Shown here: positions 22,689 through 32,620 of the stretch, piece by piece | Numbering within the stretch: position 1 is the stretch's first letter | Layout: each line of letters begins with the position of its first letter | Origin: Dendrocalamus latiflorus | Taxonomy: Eukaryota > Streptophyta > Magnoliopsida > Poales > Poaceae | DNA: 64,000 nt | Direction of reading: 5' to 3' | Assembly: GCA_017311315.1 (NCBI GenBank) | Contig: CM029610.1 | Location: 37,030,870-37,094,869 of the forward strand | Notes under the pieces: generated by a model | Told to the model about the DNA's origin: nothing | The model's input: the letters and a program-made list of their open reading frames with translations, nothing else | Databases searched by the model: none | Position numbers and translations under genes: made by a program

Positions 22689-24020
22689 TTATGTGGATAA
22701 CCCCAGGCTTATCCACGAATCTTTTGGCTCTGAAAGATTGTGAAACCCTCCCCTAATTTTGTAAAGAACATGCGCTGCTATTAAATTGACGAAGAACGTA
22801 CCCATAAGAATTCCAGCGGCCTCCTGGGCTTCCTCAGCTGTGATGTGATTAACTTGGCCGTGGTTTGGCGCTGAAGTGTTCCTGCTGGCCTGCGAGCTCT
22901 GATGCACTTTGCTGGGCACCAAGGCTTGACTGCGGGTAGCGGGAGGCCCTAAATTGAATCTCACTGGATTTGTCTGCCGTTGCGGGCACTGGCTGACAAA
23001 GTGTCCCTTCTCTCCACATCCGAAACAGCTCCTGTTGGTTGCAGGGTTCGCCCCAGTGGACTGGCTTGCTGAGCGTGGCGTTTGGAGGGAGCCACCACTG
23101 GAACGGGGTGCTGGGGACGGAGCACTGGATTGGTTAGGCTTTGAAAAGAAAGGTCTGTTCGAGAATTCCTGAATGAACCTTCCTTGGGGTCGTTGAGTTG
23201 TCATCTTGCGCTTATGACTGGCCTCAAGAATCTTCTTCTCATTTTCCAAGGCCAACGCCTTGTTCACCAGCTGATGAAAGCTGGTGAAGTCCTGGGTGAT
23301 CAGCTGTACTCTTAGTTCATCCTTCAATCCCTCAAAGAATCTGTCAATCTTTTCTTCCTCTTCTTCTATATCCTTCTGAGCATACCGGGCCAGCTGCGTG
23401 AATTTTGTAAGATATTCACTGACAGATAGGTTCCCTTGCTTGAGATTGCGGAATTCATTCTTCTTTATCCGCATTATCCCTGTTGGGATGAAGTTGTCTT
23501 TGAAAGCCTTCTTGAATTCCGACCATGGGACAGCTTCTGTGTCAACCCCGGTGGTAGCATCTTCTTGGCCTCTGGCAGCTACATAATTTTCCCACCATGC
23601 TGCAGCAGCTCCTTGAAATAGGTGGGTGGCAAATATGACCTTATCCTCCTCTGCGCATTTGATTAAGCGCAGTTTTCTCTCAGTATCCCTGAGCCAGTCT
23701 TCAGCGTCAAGTGGCTCTGCTGCCGATGTAAATATTATTGGCCTGGTCCTTAGGAAATCTCCTAAGTCAGCTCTGTGCCCTCCGGAGCTTCCTTGCTGTC
23801 CCGTATATATGGCTTGCAAAATCTGGGTTTGTTGTGCCATAACTTGGGCCATTGTGGGGTGTTCTGGTGGATTTGGAAGGTTATCATTGCCCTGTTCTTG
23901 GTTTCTGCCTTGGTCTTCAGGCAAAACCCCGTGGGCTGAGTCTACCTCGGCTGGGTTGGTATTGGTCTGAGCCCTGGTGGCTCTTCGGTTGGCCATCTGC
24001 AGTCGGGTTTCACGGTTCAT
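22689..24020 (-). CDS. gag: Ty3/gypsy gag (copy 2)
   Basis: Translation identical to the copy at 15654-16985, with the same gag domain, CCHC knuckle and loss of protease and pol. It is downstream of a truncated ORF and has no intact 5' LTR of its own, because the LTR remnant at 24917-25128 keeps only the outermost bases. Expression would need read-in from outside. Confidence 0.85.
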   Translation of the reverse strand: MNRETRLQMANRRATRAQTNTNPAEVDSAHGVLPEDQGRNQEQGNDNLPNPPEHPTMAQVMAQQTQILQAIYTGQQGSSGGHRADLGDFLRTRPIIFTSAAEPLDAEDWLRDTERKLRLIKCAEEDKVIFATHLFQGAAAAWWENYVAARGQEDATTGVDTEAVPWSEFKKAFKDNFIPTGIMRIKKNEFRNLKQGNLSVSEYLTKFTQLARYAQKDIEEEEEKIDRFFEGLKDELRVQLITQDFTSFHQLVNKALALENEKKILEASHKRKMTTQRPQGRFIQEFSNRPFFSKPNQSSAPSPAPRSSGGSLQTPRSASQSTGANPATNRSCFGCGEKGHFVSQCPQRQTNPVRFNLGPPATRSQALVPSKVHQSSQASRNTSAPNHGQVNHITAEEAQEAAGILMGTFFVNLIAAHVLYKIRGGFHNLSEPKDSWISLGLST

Positions 24021-24279
24021 TACTAGCACTAAGCAAATAAAAAGGAGGACACAAATCCAAGCAAAGAAACCAACAAAGGAATAGCGAACGATCTTCAACA
24101 AAAGGGTTCAAACTAGGCCACTCATTACACAATCACATAGCCAGATTTATACTGGACTTAACAGGTACAACATAACGTTCTAAGCTCGACGCGACAGATA
24201 CTACGATACAGTGGGGTTGACAACATACATAGATTAGTACTTGCACCACCTATGGCAAGTACACACTGCTCTACCTAAC

Positions 24280-24916
24280 CTACTCTATAAACCCATAACT
24301 CGGGCCGGATGGTCTATAGCGCGGGGACCTGGAACGGGAGCGGCTCCCGCTGAACTCCGACGGGTCGGAGTCAGAAGGAGTGTGGGACCTGCTGCGGCTG
24401 CGGGAAGGTTCCTCCCGTCGAAGAGCAGACCGGGGACCCGGCGGCCGCGTGTTCTCACGCGCGGTCATCCGAGTGCGGGGCCCGGATCCCGGTGGTGGCG
24501 GCGCTGGAGCTGCTGCAGGGGTGGAGGCCTGACGAAGTTGTGCCTGGAGGGCGGCCACCTCTGCCTGGGCCTGCGCCAAGGCCTGCTCGCTATTGACGAG
24601 CTGCTCCTGTAGGGTCACCCTGGAGGCATGCCCGGCGGTAAGGCGCTGTCGGAGAAGGGTGATCTCCTCCAAGGCTGCAGTGTGGGCTGCGCCCATAGCC
24701 CTGGTGAGGGCGACCTGGTGCGTAAGCGTAGGGTCGTCCTCACCAACCGGCATGTTCGTCTCATTGTACCGCGCACCGTCCTGGCGCAACGGGTAGAAAC
24801 GATAGGGTGTGCGGCGAATGGCAGTCTCATAAAGGTCACACAACCGTGCCGCGGCGAGGCGCGCGGCGTCCTGGATCGCGTCTGCCCTAGTACTCCTCCG
24901 ATGCTCCTGGATCGCG
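24280..24916 (-). pseudogene. Truncated ORF0-like frame (gypsy copy 2)
   Basis: Matches the C-terminal two thirds of the frame at 17245-18105, including the coiled coil and RS region. Identity ends near 24907, where the sequence passes through a short filler (TGGATCGCGTC) into the LTR remnant. The N-terminal third, the primer-binding site and most of the LTR have been deleted. Confidence 0.8.
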
Positions 24917-25128
24917 TCTCCCTTCCTGTTATGGATCATCTTTTCAGATTCTAAATTTTCAATTTGAAGTTTCCTTTTTAATTGTACATTTTCTTTTTAT
25001 TTCAAATTTTGGGAACCTTAACCAAAACCTCAAGGAACACCATAAAATCCAAATCCAATAATTAGAATATATTGCAAAAATAATTCAAAAACCTTATATT
25101 TTCGAATTCGAATTTTTAGGATGTTACA
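24917..25128 (-). repeat. Gypsy LTR 3, 212-bp remnant
   Basis: Matches the last 212 bases of LTR 2 (21998-22209), ending GGATGTTACA beside the TGAGG duplication. About 3.7 kb of LTR and the adjacent internal sequence are gone. Confidence 0.93.
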
Positions 25129-27013
25129 TGAGGCCGGTTCAAGCATGACAATTGAGAAGGGCATGATGTTTGAGGACTTGTCTGCATTGAGAAGGTGGCT
25201 GCAGGAGTATTCAGTGATTCGTAAAAGGCCATTCAAGGTGAGGCATTCTTATGTGGAGCGGAGGTACACAGTTGTGTGCGAGAAGGAAACATGTGAATGG
25301 AGGGTTTGTGCTAGGAAACAGAAGGACACGAGAAAGTTCAAGATCACAAGAATCGTTGGCCCACACACTTGTGCCGAAGCAGAGCTCAAATAGAAGCATC
25401 GGCAGTTGACCTCTACCATTATTGCGAAGTCACTGTGTCACATAGTAAAGGGAGAACCCAATATGAAGGTGAAGACACTTGCTGGGATTGTTAAGGAGAA
25501 ATTTGGATACGAGATAAGGTATGGAAAAGCATGGAGGGCAAAGCAACGCATCTGGAAGATGATATATGGGGACTGGGAAGATGGGTACTTGCAGTTGCCA
25601 GCACTTTTCAATGCAATCAAAGCGGTTAATCCAGGCATGCATTATGAGTACGTCCCGAAACCAAACGAATGGACTCAAGATGGGATGCAGATATTCTTCC
25701 GTGCTTTCTGGTGCTTTGCTCAGTCCATCGAGGCCTTTCGGCATTGTCGTCCCGTCTTCTCCATTGACGGTACGTTTCTTCTTGGCAAATACCAGGGCAC
25801 ACTTCTGATAGCCATTTCGTGTGACACAGACAACACGTTGGTTCCTTTGGCGTTTGCTTTGGTTGAGAGGGAGAACAAAGACAGCTGGGGATGGTTCTTG
25901 CGGCTCGTTCGGAGGCACGTGGTCGGCCCTGGTAGGGAGGTGGGTGTCATATCTGATAGACACCAGGGCATACTTGCTGTCGTACAAGAGCAGATACCGG
26001 GGTATCCACCTTTGCACCACCGTTGGTGCACTCGGCATCTTGCCGAGAATCTACTCCGTAAGGATTGTAGGAAGGATAACTTTCCTCTGTTCGAGGAGGT
26101 CGCTCGAATGCTTGAGGTCAAGTTATTCCAGGAGAAGTTGGAGCAGCTTAATACTGCAACAACCGCAGAAGGTAGACAGTGGTTGTCGGGATTGATGAGA
26201 GATGTAGACAAATGGACAAGGGCTCATGACGATGGTGGCTGGAGGTACGAGTTTCAGACAAGCAATATGGCCGAATCCTTCAATAACTTGCTTAGGGGTA
26301 TACGTGGTATGCCCGTCAATGCTATAGTATCATTCACCTTTTACAAGCTTGTTGCCTGGTTCAACGAAAGACACACACATGCAATGGCGCTACAGAGTAA
26401 ACAAGAGAAATGGGCGCCAAAACCGAAGCGTCACCTTGAAAAGGCAAAGGCGAGGGCTGAGGCACATGAGGTACAGTGTTTTGACAACTCCACGGGCACT
26501 TACGAGGTTGTAGAAAGGGGTGGTACAACGACCGATGGAGAGCTCCGGCCGACGAGGAGGCATAAGGTTGTTCTTATTGATTTCTCATGCACATGTGGTA
26601 AACCGAGGCAGTACCACTTTCCATGTTCTCATTATGTGGCAGCAGCGAGGCATCGCAACTTTGACTACGAGAGCAAGATACCTCGGGAGTTCAGTGTTGA
26701 CAACCTTGTGTTTACGTGGTCTCCCCGTTTCGAGCCTTATCGGGATGAGGGAGAGTGGCCACCGTACACCGGGCCCAAATACATTGCGGATACGGGTAGC
26801 CGTTGGAACAAACGTGGAACCAGGAAAAGGACGAGACACAAGATGGTTATGGATCAGCTTCAAGGAACAATGAGGCGAGGGAGAGCAACCCCCTTTCTTA
26901 CTAACCCCGAGCAGAACCAATGTAGCAGATGTGGTAGACTTGGCCACAATTCACGCACATGCCATTGGCCACTTAGTCAGGTGCGAGTGCTTGTTATTCG
27001 TTATGTTTCATAG
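25129..27013 (+). pseudogene. mudrA-like: mudrA-type MULE transposase, 3' part with premature stop
   Basis: Continues the frame from 11255. Domains in order: the DNA-binding region MTIEKGMMFEDLSALRRWL with CEWRVCA (MuDR N-terminal zinc-binding fold); the MULE DDE core with SIDGTFLLGKYQG and VISDRHQGI holding two acidic catalytic residues, CTRHLAENLL, then NMAESFNNLLRG; a SWIM zinc finger (CTCGKPRQYHFPCSHYVAAA); and a CCHC zinc knuckle (CSRCGRLGHNSRTC). An in-frame TAG at 25391-25393 interrupts it just before KHRQLTS, where related proteins are expected to have Gln, so a C-to-T change is likely. From 25406 the frame is open to 27013. A donor-like CAG/GTGCGA at 26980 offers an alternative end spliced to 27144. 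Broken by both the stop and the gypsy complex. Confidence 0.9.
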
Positions 27014-27144
27014 TTCGTCTAGTTATTTTTTCATATGTAATTTGCTATGTTTCTTATTTAATTTCTTATTCTTTCCATATTTTATGCATGTTCAATTTTT
27101 TGTTTACTTGTATGTTGGACTGACAAATTCAATTTTTTTGTAGG

Positions 27145-29255
27145 ATGGCGCAATTCCACCTGCTAGACCAGTACTACGAGGAGAGCCACAGAGGACGGCT
27201 CACCGCGGAGGGGGGGGTATTGCCTTCATCACTTCCTGTACAATTTGAGTTTATATTGATGCATTAACTACATAAATTGGTCTATTCTATACAGGAGCTG
27301 CCCATCCTTCGTCCTCGAACCCATGACGGGTTCCTGGACATGCGGTACGACGAGAGGTACACTCCCTTCCTGGAGAGGGCTGGCCTAGACGCCATCTCTT
27401 ACCAGGTTCGCCGTGGGTTGCCCACCTTGAACCCCCCGGCCATCACTGCACTGATTGACAGGTATTCTCCTAAACCATTGCTCCACTTGCATGTTCATTG
27501 TTGGTCGGCTATGTGCGCCTCAAATTCTCTGACATGTAGTCCTCTTTTTTGTATCATGTAGGTGGAGGCCGGAGACTCACAGCTTCCACCTCCCTTTCGG
27601 TGAGATGACTATTACGCTCCAGGACACTCAGAAGATACTTGGTGTCGCCATTCACGGCCGTCCAGTGATCGGACCGTGCGTGCCTGCTGGTTGGAGAGCC
27701 CGAGTAGAGGCCTTCCTCGGGACAGAGCTTCCTGCTGAGGCAGTCCATCGCAGTTCTGCAGTTATGATCACATGGCTCCGGCAGACTTTCGCAGAGTGTC
27801 CTGCACACGCGGACGAGCAGACCGTTGCCTACTACTGCAGGTAGGGGTGGATATCGAGCCAACTCGTCGTACAAATCGAGCTTTTTGATTAAATTGACAT
27901 AGTTTGATTTAATATCATTTCACATATAATTGCAGGGCATGGATCCTGCACTTGTTTGGCTGCGTTCTCTTCCCCGACGGAACGGGGGACAGCGCGTCGT
28001 GGATGTACATCCACTGCCTCACCGACTGGGACACGGCGGGGCAGTACAGCTGGGCTTCCGGGGTGTTGGCGTTCCTTTACCGCCACCTCTGCGAGGCGTG
28101 TCGTCGGAGTTCGCCGAACGCGACAGTAGGTGGTTGCCTCTACCTCCTCCAGCTGTGGATGTGGTGTCGTCTACCAGTTGGTCGTCCCACAGTTTCGCCT
28201 CCTCGTCCGTGGTTCGCAGAGGTTCCTCCTCGTCGACGTCCGACACTTGCATATCTTTGGGACCAGGTCTCAGTGCCCTTCACCCGGACGAAGAGGGCCT
28301 ACCTAGAGTACACGAACGAGCTAGATGCGCTCACGACCTCCAGTGTAAGTTAATTCCATTTGGTTTCGTGATTTTCATTTGTTAGTATATGACCTTAAAC
28401 GTTAAATTGTTTCAATGCAGGTTAAGTGGGAGCCGTACGCCGAGCCGGAGGTGGAGGCCATTCAGTTCAGCGCACTATGCAGCATAGACGAGGCCCTCTA
28501 CAGGAAGAGGTACCCTCTTATCTGTTTCTATGCTGTTGAGTATCACCTGCCACATAGAGTTGCACGCCAGTTTGGTATGAGGCAGATGTGGCCAGTAGCG
28601 CAGTTCTCCACGTCTGTGGCCTTGCACAAGTAAGTGGCATGCAATTTCAATTCTAACCTTGGAATCCAATTGCACAGAGCTTTTTCTATTTTTAACGTTT
28701 GGTTTACGTGACATGCAGATTTGATCGTCGGCGACAGAAGAAGGTCACAGATTTCGAGCAGCACCACCACGTGTACGTTGAGGAGTGGGCACACTTTCAG
28801 GACCACGTGGACGACAACGACGAGCCGCACAGCAACGAGAACTTCCGGCGGTACCAAGTTTGGTACCAGCGTGCGACGCGGTCCAAGCTTAAGGGCCAAT
28901 GGACTCAGGATGACTACGCCGACATTGCGTCCTCGGGCGACGAAGACACGCCGTACGACCAGTCGACTCGCCTTGGGACGCAGGTGGAGACGGCACCAGT
29001 CCTGGACCGTGTGGTAATGTTCAATCTCATTGCTTATTTTCCAATAGATATAAATATCACTACATATAGTAAATTATCCATTCTTTTGCTTGTTTGTAGG
29101 GCAACACCCTGAAGCAGTCCGTACAGGACATAGAGCATTTCTCCAGGACAGTCGGCGACGCCCGGACGCTTATCTGCACAAAAAATGACGGTAAACTTCG
29201 AGGGTCCATAAGCAATACAGAATGTAACATTACTAATTTGTACCCCGGAGCGTGA
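27145..29255 (+). CDS. Plant mobile domain (PMD) protein of the MULE, seven exons, 528 aa
   Basis: Exons 27145-27216, 27295-27461, 27562-27840, 27936-28344, 28421-28629, 28719-29013 and 29100-29255 join through GT-AG introns into one open frame of 528 codons plus TGA. The protein starts MAQFHLLDQYYEESHRGRL, a common start in this family, and follows the aminotransferase-like mobile domain: LPILRPRTHDGFLDMRY, WRPETHSFHLPFGEMTITL with DTQKILGV, then AWILHLFGCVLFPD and WMYIHCLTDW. Host relatives are MAIN and MAIL1, nuclear proteins needed for transposon silencing; transposon-borne copies have unknown function. Positions of introns match the frame throughout, and I saw no lesion, in contrast to the transposase. 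The ATG at 27145 lies one base after an acceptor and only 132 bases after the transposase stop. The exact end is less sure, since a donor-like GGTAAAC at 29190 could add another exon. Confidence 0.8.
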
Positions 29256-29474
29256 GCATCGGAAGAAACGTCGCCCGCCATCGTTCGGGGAATCCAAGAT
29301 CTGGACGACCGCGTACTCATTGTGTCTGCATTTCGGCCACGGTGGTTGAGCACGCCGGCTTGGTATCAATCGGTACTGCGGACCGAACATATCCCTCGTT
29401 TCTAAGGGAATGTCGTCCTTCGGTGACCCAAATCCCACTGGCCCCTCGACTTCAGACATGGTATGTTTCACCAC
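29244..29474 (-). CDS. GRF-type zinc finger-like frame, minus strand (possible first exon)
   Basis: The frame (from 29474 or the internal Met at 29459) contains WPKCRHNEYAVVQILDS followed by GGRRFFRC, the pattern of the GRF zinc finger. A donor-like GGGTAC at 29243 could end the exon, and an acceptor-like TTTGTGCAG near 29171 could start a second exon overlapping the last PMD exon on the opposite strand. It faces away from the plus-strand GRF gene at 30100, with a minisatellite between them. Its small size and the doubtful second exon leave open that it is a decayed copy. Confidence 0.45.
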
Positions 29475-29574
29475 GAAAGAGAGGGTACTACTTTGTTCGA
29501 TTCACAATGTCATGGGACCCCAACCCTGCTACTTATAGCCAACAGGGCAGCTTAATGCAGTGACCACCAAAAAA

Positions 29575-29735
29575 AGAGGCTTTTGCTCAGGGACATGACA
29601 ACACGCCCCTGCTTTGCTCAGGGACATGACACAAGAGGTCAGCTTTTGCTCAGTGAGATGACAAAAGAGGGCAGCTTTGCTCAGTGACATGACAAAAGAG
29701 TTCAGATTTTGCTCAGTGACATGACAAAACGAGGC
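29575..29735. repeat. Minisatellite, about 35-39 bp unit, about five copies
   Basis: Copies of TTTTGCTCAGTGACATGAC followed by AAAAGAGG or a variant, separated by GCAGC/TTCAG-type spacers. It lies between the two divergent GRF frames. Confidence 0.85.
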
Positions 29736-29761
29736 AGCATATACCAGCTTTGCGCAGTGAC

Positions 29762-29868
29762 GGAGTAGGCCTTTAGCCTGTACACATATAGGGCGTAGGT
29801 CTTTAGCCTTTACAGGAGTAGGCCTGTAGGCCTGTACACATATAGGGGCGTAGGTCTTTAGCTTTCTA
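29762..29868. repeat. Tandem repeat with GTAGG(C/T)CTTTAGCC units
   Basis: Alternating copies of GTAGGCCTTTAGCC/GTAGGTCTTTAGCC and TGTACACATATAGGG. It adjoins the previous minisatellite and precedes the GRF gene promoter region. Confidence 0.8.
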
Positions 29869-30099
29869 GGCTTTGAATGGTCCAATCTCTGAAAAGGCTA
29901 CACTGGAATTAGGAGACTATAGTCTCTGAAAAGCCTACATAGGGCCATTTATTGCTACACTGGAATCCAGGAAAAGCGAAAATATCCTCTCCATGGACTA
30001 TGCCCACTGCACCAGATAACCTGCCTACATAAAGGCCTCCCTCCTATGTCTTCCATACCACATCTCCTCCTCAAGGCATCACAATACTACTACACAACA

Positions 30100-30709
30100 A
30101 TGTCTTCCTGGAGGTCCGACCCATTTGGAGTGCCGGAGTGGCATGAGCGCCCGAAGTGCCATTGCGGCTTTAGGACGATGTTGGGAGTCTGGACTGATCG
30201 AGTACAACGAGCCAAATACGGCCGTAGGTTCTTCAAATGTCCTGACCTGGATGACGACTTCGTGGTAACGACCACAACTAAATCATTTGTTTCTCGTTAT
30301 CTTTTTTCAACTTGATCGATGACATCTACCACGCCACACATAGGCTTGCAGGTTCATCGAATGGGTGGATCGGGTGTCGCCGGCATGGCCAAATAACCGG
30401 GCAGAGGAGGTGGAAAACAAAGCACAATACTTTGTCAAGATGACTCAGGCTCACGAGGTGGAACGACAGATGCGGCTTGACCAAGAGCGTCGCGTGAGGG
30501 TGGACCAAATCCGTCTGAAGGGCAAGGAGGATGAGCTGCAAAGGAGGCGGGAGCAGTTAAGTCTGCGTGAAGCTGCCATCAAGCGTCAGGAGGAGGAGCT
30601 CCAAGCTCGGGAGGCAGCTCTCAAGACCAAGAGTAACAGGAAGAAGGATGCAGCGGAGCCATCTTCAGGGCGTGACAAAAAGGGGAAACAACCACGCTAC
30701 ACCCAATAG
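30100..30709 (+). CDS. GRF zinc-finger coiled-coil protein of the MULE, two exons, 176 aa
   Basis: Exon 1 is 30100-30264 and exon 2 is 30344-30709, joined in phase through a 79-bp GT-AG intron. The GRF zinc finger spans the junction: PKCHCGFRTMLGVWTD, GRRFFKCP, then ACRFIEWVD in exon 2 supplying the last Cys. The rest (about residues 75-150) is a charged heptad-rich coiled coil (QERRVRVDQIRLKGKEDEL, REAAIKRQEEELQ), ending with a basic tail. GRF fingers bind single-stranded DNA or RNA in proteins such as topoisomerase III and APE2. Small plant GRF coiled-coil proteins occur next to MULE genes, and their role is unknown. The same frame is open upstream to 30046; I chose the Met at 30100 as matching MSSW-type starts. 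No lesion seen. Confidence 0.75.
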
Positions 30710-30719
30710 ACAAAATGTA

Positions 30720-31300
30720 ATAGACCCAGCAAGTTATTTTCCCTAAGGCATGCATGTTAGGACTAGTGGTGGAATTCTGAACATTAGAAGTACAGAGTTG
30801 CACACATGCCACATGCCTGCCATGTCAAAATATCACTCACCTTCGAAATATCACTTACCACTATATGCATCGATATTTCTACGCTCAATCCTTCGGCAAA
30901 AAATTTTAGCTTAATTTGGTTTGCATGTCCAACCTGCAATGAACATAAATTTTTATTACGACTTCATCAGATTCGTTCCCATATTACAACTACAAAATAA
31001 CAAACCTTGCAAAAACCACAGGAATCAAACCTTAAAAGACACTTACCATTTTATATATCGACCGTTCTACGCACAATCGTTCCTAAAAAAATTACCATAT
31101 TTTTTTATGCATCTACAACGAGCCAATCAACATAAACTTGTTTTACAATTTTTTCAAATTGTTTTGTAATTCACAACTACAAAATTAACAAAACTTATAA
31201 TCATTACAGTTCAAATTAACAAAATACAACTAGTAATTTTTTTTGCGACAACGTAAAGCCTGATCGGTGCAAACCCTAGACGCCGAGTGTCTGCAGACGT
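30720..31300. other. AT-rich MULE 3' region with a diverged duplication
   Basis: Non-coding. Two diverged copies of a roughly 185-bp block (about 30835-31015 and 31030-31215), each containing TTACCA, TCTACGC..CAATC, AACATAAA and CAACTACAAAAT landmarks, suggest an old tandem duplication. No gene seen. Confidence 0.5.
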
Positions 31301-31302
31301 GG

Positions 31303-31591
31303 CAGGGAGCTCGGCGCCACGACCCACGGCTCCGAGCTCGGCGCCACGACCCATGGCTCCGAGCTCGGAGCCACGATCCACGGCGCCGAGCTTCTGCCAC
31401 GTCGGCACCACGCGGGTCGCCACGCTGGTGCCGGCCTGGGGCCTCGGAGCCATGGATCACGGCGCCGAGACGTGTTACCTCGGCGCCGTGATCCACGGCT
31501 CCGACCCCCTGGGTCCAAAAACGGAATTAAAACCACCAGGGGTCTAAATGTGAATATTTTTCAAAAAAGGGCTTAAATACAAAAAATTCGG
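31303..31591 (-). repeat. MULE right terminal inverted repeat
   Basis: Complement of 9293-9581. It is followed by CCCAATGGG at 31592-31600. Confidence 0.9.
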
Positions 31592-32493
31592 CCCAATGGG
31601 TACGCAAGTGTGGGTATGGTTTGACACTACCCATACCCATTACCCAATGGATACCCGAGTATTTATGGGCCATCTATTTGTAGCCCAGCCCACACAACAA
31701 ATAATTATATTTGGCCCAGCCCAATAGATGTAAACTAAAACCCTAACCCTATTCCCCAGACGGCCGCCAGACCCCAATTCCCCATTTCACAGCCTCCAAG
31801 CCGTTCGGGGCTTCGGGCGCCCTCCAAGCCGCCGCCGCCGCCCTCCAAGCCGTTCAGCGCCGCCGCCCCCCTCGCCGTTCGGCGCCGTTGCCCCCTCGCC
31901 GTTCGACGCCACCGCCCTCCAAGCCATCCTCGCCACCCTCTGCCAAGCCGCCGCCGCCGCACTCTGCCAAGCCGCTGCCGTCACCCATCTGCCAAGCCGC
32001 CGTCGCCCATGGCGGCACTCTCCGGCTCGACGAACGACGACAGTCGGTGAAGCTTCCTCGCCTCCTTTAACCCTTGTTTCCATTGCAGGAAACTTAATAC
32101 TAACCCTAGTCACCACTGCATCCAATCCACCCACCCCATCCCGAAGGGACGTCGACGTGCATGAACCTGACCGGCAGCCGCCATATCCAATAGTTTCTTC
32201 TCCTACTATCAAAGAACTCAATGCGGCCAGTGGTCCGAACAACCGCCCCTGTCCAAGGCCAAATGCTGCCGCCGTCCCTGATCCAAAGTGGCGCAACACC
32301 AAGGTTCAGAACAAAAAGAGCTGCCGGCCTCCCGTTTGTCCGACTTCAGGCACTACTCCTCCCAAGCGTCCTAGCAGGAACATCGTACAATCTCTTTGGT
32401 AAGCATGGATGATATGTGTGTATGACTTGTTTGACTGAATGTGTTCATGATAGTTTGATCTGGTTTTGTTGATATGTTTGTGTAGTTTCAAGA

Positions 32494-32620
32494 AGATGTC
32501 GATGGGCAGTGGGGGTAGCAACCAAGGCCCATGTTCTGAAGCATCACAACCAGCATCAGAGTCACTTGCGTTGTCCGGAGGATCACAACACTATTATGTT
32601 GGATTGGGTTATGCATTGGT
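32494..32620 (+). pseudogene. hAT transposase N-terminal exon remnant
   Basis: A short exon-like frame starting MSMGSGGSNQGPCSEASQP, preceded by an acceptor-like GTTTCAAG and followed by a GTATGC donor. Ser/Gly/Gln-rich starts of this type occur in plant hAT transposases upstream of the BED finger. No BED finger or catalytic region follows before the element ends at 32863. Confidence 0.4.

Larger units (their letters stand above)
11256..25128 (-). mobile_element. Ty3/gypsy complex: LTR-internal-LTR-internal-partial LTR
   Basis: On the plus strand the order is LTR (11256-15174), internal (15175-18290), LTR (18291-22209), truncated internal (22210-24916) and a 212-base LTR remnant (24917-25128). 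The element is transcribed on the minus strand. The outer ends are flanked by TGAGG, so the whole array behaves as one insertion. The 7035-bp repeat unit is nearly perfect: the one difference I noticed is A12120 against G19155. Internal regions hold an upstream ORF and gag but no recognisable protease, reverse transcriptase, RNase H or integrase. This element would depend on a relative for those enzymes. Confidence 0.95.
9293..31591 (+). mobile_element. Mutator-like element (MULE) with three genes, interrupted by a gypsy complex
   Basis: The long terminal inverted repeats start CCGAATTTTTT and are flanked by a perfect 9-bp target-site duplication, CCCAATGGG (9284-9292 and 31592-31600), the size expected for Mutator. 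Without the gypsy complex (11256-25128) the element is about 8.4 kb. Its genes are a mudrA-type transposase (10320-11255 and 25129-27013), a plant mobile domain gene (27145-29255) and a GRF zinc-finger gene (30100-30709), with a possible second GRF frame on the minus strand (29244-29474). The transposase is broken by the insertion and by a stop codon, while the PMD and GRF frames are open. The element lies within a hAT element's subterminal ACCCA/TGGGT repeats. Confidence 0.92.

Noticed and set aside
25430..26038. 202-codon minus-strand frame opposite the transposase
   Set aside because: It lies opposite the conserved MULE DDE core and has no motif of its own.
29540..29870. CRISPR-like spacing of direct repeats
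   Set aside because: This is plant DNA, units are contiguous and degenerate, and spacers are short and similar. It is a minisatellite.
31211..31547. Several frames on both strands at the right end of the MULE
   Set aside because: They fall within the terminal inverted repeat and mirror those at 9389-9585.
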